64,000 nt of DNA, taken from contig OY978525.1 of the NCBI GenBank assembly GCA_963854835.1, forward strand, positions 55,134,355 to 55,198,354, read 5' to 3'. This DNA comes from Megamerina dolium (lineage: Eukaryota; Arthropoda; Insecta; Diptera; Megamerinidae). The notes under the pieces are model-generated. The model was not told the origin of the DNA. It searched no databases and saw only the letters and a program-made list of their open reading frames with translations. Each line of letters opens with the position of its first letter. Position 1 is the stretch's first letter. A program made the position numbers and the translations under genes. This document shows positions 55,431-64,000 of the stretch, in pieces.

Positions 55431-56479
55431 GAGGTTGCAATGGGTATTTTTTTTTTTGTGATCTGGTATCACCAGTTCACCAATTAATCTACTCTTACCC
55501 TTCCTCTTCTCCGCCTTCCTTTTTATTTCATATTTTTACTTCCCTCTCATTTTGTTTCTTTCCATCTTGTTTGGCAAATTAAAACTAAATTCCTTTTGTT
55601 TCGTTTTTTGCCTTACTTATATTTTGATCTCTAACCAAGAAGGTTTAACTGTGCGCGATCTTTTTTTCTTTTTTTTTCTTACACTAAGAATTACGTTATA
55701 AAATAATACTACTTTGTGTTAAGTTCAATAAATATTTTATTTATTTTTTCAAATACGAACTAGTGCATTTTTTTCTTTATTTATCGCTTTATTTATCGAT
55801 ATACACATATACAACCCCGAAAAATTTTGCATTAGCAGCAGCAGCAACTACGTTATCATAGGAATAGGCTCAGCATATCCAGCAACCACCACATCATCAT
55901 TTTATGGTCCTTCGAGACGGATAGGCTCGCAACTGTGGTAAGATATTGTCTTGCCTAGAAGTAGGTGGAATATTCTTTAAAAGTGCATGCGAATTTAGTG
56001 AATTCAAATTGAATTGTGTCAAATTGGTTTTATCTGCTAACGGCAGACATATGTATAAGCCATTAGTGCATAAATGCCGTTTGCTTATGGCAAATAGATA
56101 GTGAGCAATTTGCATGCATTTTCCGTTGTGTAATAAAAAATATATAATAAAAGAAAAAAAATATTTTCAATAAGTTGTTTTTTTTATATATACCAAGACC
56201 TAAATAAAGGTCATTCGACCAATTGGTGTTTTTTATGATACTGCAATTTTGATAATAATTGTTTATATATTTTTATACAATTATATGGGCATTACATGGG
56301 ATACTACGTACACTATAATTGCGAAATATAACTCGATACTCGACAATATGAGCTCTTGTTATTTATCGAACAACCACAATAAGAAGAACTTTCGGTTCTA
56401 TTTTTGTTTTTTATCATTGCCATTACATGGTATTCTTTCGTATTATATATATTTTAGGGATTAGCCGAATCAGGCCACT
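55431..56479. other. AT-rich sequence, nothing recognised
   Basis: Pyrimidine-rich stretch at 55500-55680; short AATAAA motifs near 55728 and 56140. No coding or repeat match to the rest of the window was noticed. It may include the 3' UTR of the LOA-type element beyond 56480. Confidence 0.5.
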
Positions 56480-56513
56480 TATATGGGTCCTTTTTCGTCC
56501 CTCAAATCGTGTG

Positions 56514-57290
56514 TTAATTACTTGTTCGGTTGCAGAATTCTTCTACTTCCTTCTTCATAATAACATCACGCGTTATTTCAAGCATGTCTTTGTGGGGTAT
56601 GTTCCACATTTCGAGTTCATCAATAAATTGGCGACCCAGTGTGGACATCCTCCTGCTTGCCAATGCAGGACACTGGCACACTATGTGCGCCGCTTTCTGC
56701 GGCCTCTTCCATCTCTGCCTCTTCCATGCATAATCTGCAAATAACAGCATCCTCCCCATCAACAAGACCCATCTTGCTGAGGTGGTACCTGAAATTGCTA
56801 TGCCCAGTTATTAATGCAGTCAACCAGCTTAGAGTCATTCGTCCTAGACTGAGAGCTCTCCCTGCCCTTTGATAGCCTCAATGAAGCCTTTGCCTGTCTA
56901 CAAGTAGATAAGTTCTCCCATCTCGTGAGATGAAGTTTCTTTATCCACTCTTCGACCTTTGCCTTTACCGTCCCTCTGCTGAGAGCAACTACTGGTTCCG
57001 GTCCATAAAATTCAGCTTCAGATCCTTGTCTAGTCAAGTAGTCTGCAGCTTCATTCTGTTCTATACCAATGTGTCCCTTCACCCACATAAGAGTAATCGC
57101 ATTACTACGAGCACACCTATTAAGTTTCTGAACACATTCGAGCGCCAACTTAGAAGATACCGTAGGTTGTTGCAGCCGCCTGACCACCGCCTGGTTATCG
57201 AGTGCTAGCAAGATTTTCTTACCTTGCACCTTTCCATCCAGTAGATGGTCTAGCGCATGCATTAGACCAAGCATTTCTGCTTGCCCTTCT
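56514..57290 (-). pseudogene. LOA-type ORF2 C-terminus: RNase H and cysteine knuckle
   Basis: The frame 57274-56798 begins inside RNase H: EMLGLMHALDHLLDG, ILLALDNQAVVRRLQ, LMWVKGHIGIEQNEAAD. This retains the Glu helix, the second Asp, the H-x-G and the final N-E-x-A-D motif. The N-terminal strand with the first Asp is deleted at about 57290, where the RT thumb (EVKYLGVILDNKLTWNSQVD) joins directly. The following frames carry CRLCMEE and, after a shift, HIVCQCPALASRRM, the LINE-type C-terminal knuckle. Confidence 0.85.
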
Positions 57291-57299
57291 GGATCTTGT

Positions 57300-58596
57300 T
57301 ATCGACTTGACTATTCCAAGTCAGCTTGTTATCCAGGATGACACCTAGATACTTTACTTCCTTGGATACGTTGATGTTCCAAAAAGCCTAAGAGGGTCTA
57401 TTGTTAGTCCAGTCCTCCTTTAAAGAGTACTGTTTCCGACTTACTAGCATTTACAGAGAGACTTTGTCCCGTGCACCATCCTTCAACCATTTTGAGTGCA
57501 ACCCTCATGGTATCATAAATAGTGTCCAGGAACATACCGCTCACCGTTACCGCTATGTCATCTGCATACCCGACGGTGTGTATGCCTTTTGAGTCCAGAA
57601 GCTGAAGTAGGGAATCGACCGTGATGTTCCAAAGGATGGGCGATAATACTCCCCCCTGTGGACACCCTTTAACTACCCTACCTCTGAGTCTGTAACTCCC
57701 ATCTTGAAATTTTGTTGCCCTTTTCCTCAGCATGCTGTCCACCCACCTTTTAATGGTTGTACTGACTTCACGAGTTGCAAGAGCCATCCTTAGCTTATCG
57801 AAACCAATCTTATCGAAGGCACCTTCTATATCCAAAAAGTAGACATAGATATCCCTCCACAAGACAGTTCCCTCTCCGCTACGCGAACGAGTTCGTGCAG
57901 GGCCGTTTCAGTGGATTTGCCAGCTCTGTACGCGTGCTGACACCTGCTCAGTGGTTTTGTCAGAAGCGTTGACCTTTCCATGTAGTCCGCCAGTACTCCT
58001 TCCATACATTTAAGTAGAAAGGAGGTCAAGCTAACCGGTCGGAAAGTTTTAACCTCTGAGTAGTCCCTTTTTCCCGGCTTTGGAAGAAAGACAACCTTAG
58101 TCTCTCTCCATTGAGTCGGGATATATCCTGTAGCCAGGCAAGTAATAAATATTCCCAGAAGCCTGTCTACCAGAGCTTCTGCACCCCACTGAAGTAGGGC
58201 TGGAAATATCCCGTCTGTACCCGCTGTTTTGAATGGAGAGAAACGCTTTATGGCGTTTATCACTCCATCTCTGGTGACTATCCTTTCAGCTTCCAATCTT
58301 TCATTCCTGTTTGCACCCTTGTGGGTGGCTTCCCAAGGATCTTCCGATCTAAAGCTTCCTGGAAAATGCACCTCCATCAGGTATTTCAGTGACTCTCCGA
58401 TTGTCTCTGTAAAGGATCCATTCGTTTTGCGAATTAATCCACACTTTGACACCGGGTCCGGTAATCTACATACATCGGTCATATCTTGCATATTTGAGCA
58501 GAATTCCCTCCACGTTTTCCTTTTACGGTTGCACAGAGTATTCTTCAGCTCCCTTTTCTTTGACTTGTAGTCGTCCCATGCGTTGGGGTCCCCTCT
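57300..58596 (-). pseudogene. LOA-type ORF2 reverse transcriptase
   Basis: The first frame (to 57826) reads RGDPNAWDDYKSKKRELKNT, FSPFKTAGTDGIFPALLQWG, VVFLPKPGKRDYSEVKTFRP, VSLTSFLLKCMEGVLADYME and HAYRAGKSTETALHELVRVA. After a one-base shift near 57850 the second (57862-57404) has YFLDIEGAFDKIGFDKL (palm motif A), GRVVKGCPQGGVLSPILWN and GYADDIAVTV (catalytic YADD). All RT catalytic residues are present. The start of this block is directly at the LINE C insertion point. Confidence 0.9.
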
Positions 58597-58601
58597 CATG
58601 T

Positions 58602-59984
58602 TTTTTTTTTTCAAGCTTTATTTATTGGATCTTTCTAAAAATACTTAGAAACTAACAATAAGTGATCAAATCTTACAAACTAACTAAAATTATGTGATAA
58701 TCCCAACGTTCCATCACAATTTGTTGAGTCGCGAGGTATAGCAATTTCAAAGCATATTCAGTGTGTCTTTTCTTTTTAATCGACGATGCCCCGTGCTCAG
58801 CAACAATTGCCTAGCAAGGGGATTCGGATGATTGTGTAATTTTTGAATGTAGCTTCTGCAGGACATTGCAACTTCCTCAGAAATTGTGGGTACAATTAAA
58901 TCTCGATGGATGTTAACGTTCCTCATATACCAAGGCGCGTATACAATAATTCGCAGACACTTGGATTGTATTCGCTGCAATTTTTCGATATGTGAGGGAG
59001 ATGCGGTGCCCCAAACTGAATACCATAAGTCCAAATTGGCTTCAGGATTGCTTTATATAATAGCACTTTGTATTCGAGATTCAACTTTGATTTTTTGTGT
59101 AACAGCGACCATAACTGATTAATTTTAAGCTTGATGTGAGTTTTCTTTGCCTCCATGTGATTTTTCCATGTCAGCCTTCTGTCGAGGTGAATACCCAAGT
59201 ACTTTGTTGAGGAACATTGTGGAACTGATTGGCCATTAATTTTAAGTGGAGGACATGTATCTGGCCGTAGCGTGAAGGTTACATGTACGCTCTTTGATTC
59301 ATTGACTTTTATACGCCATTTTGCTAGCCAGATTTCGAGAGAATCGATATGAGTCTGCAGGAGTTTAGTAGCTTCTATGGGGTTAGAGCGAGAGCACAAT
59401 ATTGCCGTATCATCAGCAAAGCATCGATATAAATGTATAGTTATTGCTGGGCATATCTGAAGTGTATAAGAGATACAGTAAGGGGCCCAAAACGCTTCCT
59501 TGAGGAACGCCAGCGTGAATATCCAATGGATTTGTTGTGTAATCCTTGTGATGTACGAGAAATTGTCTTTTCGTGAGGTAGCTACTAAGCAATGAGGAGA
59601 CATTTGCAGGCAGTAATAGTTTGAGTTTGTAAATAAGGCCATCGTGCCATACTTTATCGAAAGCTTGAGTGATATCAAGAAAGACAGCTGAGCAATACTT
59701 TTTTTCTTCAAAAGTGTTCCTTATCAGAGTTACAATGGGGTGGACTTGTTCTATTGTGCCGTGCGGTTTTCTAAATCCAAACTGATGTTGAGGAATCAGT
59801 TGGTTGAGATTAATAAATGGAGTTATATTCATGACAAGTAGCTTTTCGAATACTTTAGAGAGTAGAGACAGGAAGCTGATAGGTCTGTACGATGCAACTT
59901 TTGTAGGGTCTTTTCCTGGTTTTGCTATCATAATAATTTTTGAAGTTTTCCAGAATTTGGGATAGTGTTTATTACGAAGGATAG
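58602..59984 (-). mobile_element. Jockey-type LINE C, copy 3, inserted in LOA element
   Basis: The 1,383-bp 5'-truncated insertion carries its A-tail as the T-run at 58602-58612. The target duplication is CATGT (58597-58601 and 59985-59989). Without it the LOA frame reads ETRKAFNRHM-RGDPNAW. It contains the RT segment deleted in copies 1 and 2 (IIMIAKPGKDPTKVASYRPI, 59931-59880), HQFGFRKPHGTIEQV, FLDITQAFDKVWHDG, GVPQGSVLGPLLYLLY, FADDTAIL and the thumb. One frameshift near 59430 and another near 59035 are seen. Confidence 0.93.
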
Positions 59985-59989
59985 CATGT

Positions 59990-60960
59990 GACGATTAAAA
60001 GCCTTCCTTGTCTCCTCTTTCATGGATTCCAGTTCCGCATTCCACCATGGAGTGGGATCTCCTTCGTCCACTACCGTCAGAGGACATGAAGTTGCAAATG
60101 CTTTGATCATGGCTGAGCTGATAGCCCTTACCTGATACTCAACATCTGCAGTTTTTCTAGGTCTCTTAAACCTCCTTGGCAATAATTCCTCAAGAACTTC
60201 GCAGTACCTTGTACAATCCGTTCGTTTCGGTATCCTTACCATTTTAAAGTCGTTCCTATGTCTTTTATCGGACGTAATCCCAAACTGAATGGCCCTGTGG
60301 TCCGACATGGTTAGTCTATCCACAACCCTCCAATCCAAAATCCTATCCAACATTTTGACATTCTTCAGAGTAACATCAATGACCTCGCAAAGACGTGCGT
60401 CGACAAAGGTCGGTTCTGTTCCCCTATTGGCAACTTGTAGACCAAATCTTTCTATAAATTAGACACTCTCCTCTATAGTTTTCATTGCTGCTGCCCCACA
60501 CAAAACTGTGCGCATTGGCATCGCAGCCTAAGATTAGACCAACCCCCTTACCATCACAGAATCTCACTAGAGCTTCCACCTCTCTCGAAGGTGGTTCGTC
60601 TGGAGAATCGTATGGAAGGTATGCTGATGCGATCATAAATGATCCCGCACCGTCACCTATTCTCACTACTGTGAGATCCGTTGAGCACAAGTTAGACATT
60701 AGAATCGCACGTATCCCATGTCTAACTAAAATGCATGTCCTCAACTTCCGCTCTGTTTGTGGATAAAACAAAGTGGTCTTTTGTGCAGATAGGCCTTTGA
60801 TCCTTCCATGAAGGATCCAGGGCTCATGAACCAGTGCAATGTCAAGCTCATCCTAATCATTGCTGATGCTGCTTTGCTGTGGTGAATATTGAGTTGACAC
60901 ACATTTAGTGGTTCCTGGCGCGGGACCACCTCCCGCCCTAATGGCTTCTTCCTTGCTGAA
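59990..60960 (-). pseudogene. LOA-type ORF2 endonuclease
   Basis: LNVCQLNIHHSKAASAMI near 60905-60850 is the start of the endonuclease (N in QLNIHHSK). A frame change near 60840 leads to LRTCILVRHGIRAILMSNLC, SAYLPYDSPDEPPSREVEAL and ILGCDANAHSFVWGSSN (60771-60424). Then RVVDRLTMSDHRAIQF (DH motif) and DPTPWWNAELESMKEETRKA (60353-59990) follow. Catalytic motifs are present in broken frames. Confidence 0.85.
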
Positions 60961-60999
60961 TCTGCCACTAGCCCCACGCCAGGAGCCGCGTCGCACCCC

Positions 61000-62607
61000 T
61001 CATACTGCATTTTTCTGGAATTTAACGACGGGCTGTTCAAGACCGCAGTTGAGTCTCCCCCCTGCAATCCTGACGGCCTCCGCGTCCTCCTTAGGACACA
61101 GCACGGTGAGTACGACACCTGCCCTTTCTGCCTCGCCAAACTCTTCTGTGAGGATAACACTCCATTTGGAAGTGTCCTTCACACAGGCGCTCTGGCGCTG
61201 CAGCCTTCTGAGGATGATGTCGCTGGCCACAGCATTGCCATGAGCAACAATCACCTCCTCTTTGTCGACAAGGCAGTTAGGCTGTCACATTTGTGCTTCG
61301 CACCCTCCCACAAACCGGTTAGGTGCTCCACTGTCTTGCACAGCCATTGCTTGGATAGCTGATTTTTGCACCTTAGTACAATCAATCCGCTCTCCACCCT
61401 TGCCCTGCCGACAAATCCAATGTCATTGACATCGTCTTCAAGGGACTCCATGGCATCCAACAAAGATACCTGGAAGGCACTCAGATGAGTATCCTCCAGA
61501 CGCCCCTCTAGTGACAAGTCCATGACTCCCATAGCGAGGTCAGCTTCCGCTACTTGAGCGTAAGTCTTCCTCGCCCTGGTGGGCTCGCCCTTTGCCTGTT
61601 CAGCCCGACGTTTAGGCGCTCTGCCAAGACCGCTCGGCCCAGGTGCCGCATGCGAGGATTGTGAGTTCGCTGGGTTAACAATCTTTCCAGATTGTCCACT
61701 CCGCTCATCACCCCCCGATGACGGTTTTCCCTGACCCGTCCTTCCCAGAGCTACACTACCCGTGTTAGGCTTGGGCCTCGAGCCCCATTCGGAGCGACTG
61801 ACGGCCTTTATAATTGGCCGTCCATATCTTCGAGCACCTGCCCCTTTTTGGTGTCTGCTTGGAAGAATTATCAACCTTCTCAAGGGACGGTTGTCCATCC
61901 TTCCCAGCATCCACTTCAATTCGCCACTCCGTCGTCTTCGGATGAGGTTCCTGAGGCGTTGAACTTTTCAAAGTGGTTCCGGAGCTATCGCCCCTGAACC
62001 TCTTCCCCGAGTTCTCCACCTCCATGTTCGACTCATCTTGCATAAGTCTACTGAGTTGGCCCGAGAGCTGCTCAATGGTCTTCTCCGACGACTTCATGGC
62101 CTTTTTACGTTGTCTCTTTCGCTTCTGCTTCTCGCGTTTCTTCAACAGGATTCGCTCTGCTCTGGAGACTCCGTCCTCTTCACTTACACCTGATAAAGCT
62201 AACGATTCCGCTCCACTAGGAGCGTCTTCGTCCACACCATCAGATGTTCAGCCAGATATTTTACGCTGCCTCCAAACCGGCTTCTCTGCAGACCTGGTGA
62301 CACCGTCCTCTTCATTCAACAACGTCACAGCCGCCGGCTTAGGTCTTCCGAGACCCGTTCCGTCCGCTGCGACAGATGCTGCCATTGATTTTGAGCTGGC
62401 TAAAAGCTCGGCTTCTATGGAAGCCTCATTTTCCGCCACCACCTCCACTACTTTTCCCGTCGTGGCTATCAGCACTACTTCGTATGAGGCAGTGCTGTCC
62501 GCCATTGCAGGAATTTCGTTCTGAGTTCCAGAGGTGGGAACGAGTGGTGCAGCTAACAGCTCAGCCTCTGGTGAAGCCTTATTGTCCGCCGTTCCTCCCG
62601 TTAACAC
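61000..62607 (-). pseudogene. LOA-type ORF1
   Basis: N-terminal frames (62607-62248, 62235-61765) are Ala/Ser/Glu-rich, then strongly basic (KKREKQKRKRQRKKAMKSSE). The middle frame (61919-61251) has RAKRRAEQAKGE-like basic residues, KTYAQVAEADLAMGVMDLSL and DAMESLEDDVNDIGFVGRAR, then WLCKTVEHLTGLWEGAKHKC. The end (61254-61000) reads IILRRLQRQSACVKDTSKWS followed by VILTEEFGEAERAGVVLTVL. The last two blocks look like the DUF4780-type domain found in LOA-clade ORF1 proteins. It is broken into at least three frames. Confidence 0.75.
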
Positions 62608-63050
62608 CCCCGGAACACCCAGATTTTTGGTTCGAGATCCAGTTTTTGGGCTTTTAGAATCAATCTTGTTCCCACGAGTTGCGAAGAAATAAATGTCCGC
62701 CTGCGCAGAGAGTCGCAGTACGCAGGTAAGGCTACTTATTACGGAGAGCGCCAGGTATCCGTAAGCTCACGTTAGCGACTGGGCTATTTGAAAAAGGGGT
62801 CCCAGCAAGGCTGATTTTCGGCACGGATCGCTTAACACCTTAATCCAGCCCCTCACCTCCGACCATGATAAGAATACGTTGCCGAATGCTGTACTATTGA
62901 AGAGTAACAAACACTTACCAACTTACCCTTATCTTAGCTAGATACCGCCTGACATCGTACAGGCTAAACTGTGGTATCTATTTCCAGTCGGCACCCTCGA
63001 GGCTGGTTCAGTGGAGGATTTTGCCGACCATTCTTTCGTATTAGTATTAC
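62608..63050 (-). other. Probable 5' UTR of the LOA-type element
   Basis: GC-richer sequence is continuous with ORF1 and ends where the sequence returns to high AT near 63050. No TSD partner was found, so the 5' boundary is approximate. Confidence 0.45.
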
Positions 63051-63598
63051 TTATATTCGGTCGCTCCCGGTAATATACTCTCGCTAATTCGCAATAAAAT
63101 CAAAGTCATACTTGTTCTAGTGTATGAACATTAAATTACACAATTGTTAGTGTACTAGCGTTAGCGTGTCTATTTAGTATGGGTATACTAGTATACATAC
63201 TAAAGAAATTTTGATACGCTGACTTTTTTTATATACTGATACTCAGTATTCTCAATAATAAGTGACGGCGAAAAATAAGTAATACACTATTTTTTCGGGT
63301 TTTAGTACCCTATACCATAAGCTAACTATAGAAGGTGTTTATATATATTCATATGTAATAGATTGCGATTGAATTGAGATAAGTTAGAAGTAGGCAATAA
63401 AACGAGTTATTGACAATTGTGTTAATAGCTCCCTTCTTTATTCCCTCGTTCGCAATTTTTTAAAACTTGTAGTATACAATTGCACCTGTCACTTGAAATA
63501 TTTTTTTTTGTAGCTGCTAAGGCTATAGTTGTTTCTGGATCTTTGGCACAATTCCACAGCGTTACACACTTTACATTACGCTCGCTGTACTATACTTA
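63051..63598. other. AT-rich sequence, nothing recognised
   Basis: There is a 14-bp palindrome, GTATACTAGTATAC, near 63185. No coding similarity was found. Confidence 0.5.
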
Positions 63599-63818
63599 CA
63601 TTCTGTACCCGGAAATCGGAAATTCTCATTTTTAATTTTCCCTCTGAGAATATTTCAAAAAAAATTTTTTCCCAGGTTGGCACAACGGTCAGCCACTATT
63701 CTGTGAATTTTTATTGCTATGTGTCATTTAGTTTGGTTACGGCGTCATAAGGAACAAAAAAATATTCTCAGAGAGAAAATTAAAAATGAGAATTACCGGG
63801 TACTTATTTGACAGAATG
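63599..63818. mobile_element. Foldback MITE with TA target duplication
   Basis: The left arm (63599 to about 63657) and right arm (about 63755-63818) are near-perfect inverted repeats. Both read inward CATTCTGT, then TACCCGG, AATTCTCATTTTTAATTTT and CTCTGAGAATATTT. The right arm has about 8 extra bases after CATTCTGT and the left arm has about 6 extra before AATTCTC. The flanks are TA on both sides (63597-63598 and 63819-63820), as for Tc1/mariner-mobilised elements. The central about 95 bp are non-repetitive and have no ORF. Confidence 0.88.
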
Positions 63819-64000
63819 TATATCAAGTACACGATCTTGATATCGTTACATTTATTTACAGCTGCCAAGTATATACAATGTAAATTATATCTTCTTCCAA
63901 CGAGCTCAACTGTAGGCAAATAGTTTCTTTATGTAACCATCTGATAGTGAAAAAATCATACGAATTCTATTGTACACTTGCACATGCACATTCCCTTAAC
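63819..64000. other. AT-rich sequence to window end, nothing recognised
   Basis: No coding or repeat similarity was noticed. Confidence 0.5.

Larger units (their letters stand above)
56480..63050 (-). mobile_element. LOA-clade LINE, nearly complete, split by LINE C copy 3
   Basis: The minus-strand order is a GC-rich 5' region (63050-62610), ORF1 (62607-61000), ORF2 endonuclease (60930-59990), the LINE C insertion, RT (58596-57404), RNase H (57290-56800) and a C-terminal knuckle (56790-56514). RNase H after RT together with a VVKGCPQGGVLSP motif points to the LOA clade. Frame breaks and one large deletion (near 57290) inactivate it. Confidence 0.88.

Noticed and set aside
61973..62657. Plus-strand open frames rich in Ser, Pro and Leu
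   Set aside because: They are antisense shadows of the GC-rich LOA-type ORF1.

Overview
This window is a piece of an AT-rich insect nuclear genome, and almost every recognisable sequence in it is transposable-element DNA. It combines an errantivirus-type Ty3/gypsy provirus, BEL/Pao, Jockey-, LOA- and RTE-type LINEs, mariner-family transposons and a tRNA-derived SINE. A single exon-like stretch matches the C-terminus of the chromatin-remodelling actin-related protein Bap55/BAF53. Together these suggest a higher dipteran, perhaps a tephritid-like fruit fly. The species is inference. No bacterial genes, rRNA genes or CRISPR arrays are seen.

Layout, left to right. 1-5894: errantivirus-like provirus (-) whose 5' LTR abuts a (TA)n microsatellite; its env and 3' LTR run off the window. 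6830-10780: a second, badly decayed Ty3/gypsy element (-) with a SINE in its RT. 10785-13700: decayed Jockey-type LINE (-). 14866-15482: RTE 3' fragment (+). 17563-17871: orphan env-like fragment. 18200-19060: mariner-family remnant. 19400-23683: long Jockey-type LINE A (+), interrupted by a 438-bp insertion with an 8-bp target duplication. 23684-24430: remnant of a transposase-domain family (-). 25030-26602: mariner N-terminus, microsatellite, SINE and an internal slice of LINE A. 26837-27072: Bap55-like terminal exon (+), the only likely host coding sequence. 27300-28010: unidentified decayed coding-like sequence. 28050-30213: unknown repeats and Jockey-type fragments. 30214-33520: essentially full-length RTE-like LINE (-) with a perfect 14-bp target duplication. 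33960-35060: orphan protein fragments and a GC-rich zinc-knuckle sequence. 35095-39700: BEL/Pao element (-). 39745-40510: mariner split by an intact SINE. 41355-43722: mosaic of three repeat families, two RTE insertions and a SINE half. 44813-48785 and 49535-51291: two copies of Jockey-type LINE C in opposite orientations that share a private deletion. 51590-55430: LINE fragments, mariner and a further Jockey-type LINE. 56480-63050: LOA-clade LINE (-) split by a third LINE C copy. 63599-63818: foldback MITE with TA target duplication.

The genes do not form a pathway. The informative relations are nested insertions and paralogous empty sites. Several insertion events can be read to the base from target-site duplications: RTE, 26-bp RTE tail, 116-bp RTE tail, three further nested insertions and two SINEs. 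Nearly all TE open reading frames carry frameshifts, stops or deletions, so the window reads as an old, repeatedly reinvaded heterochromatin-like or intronic region. Family assignments rest on motif recognition by eye, without database searches.
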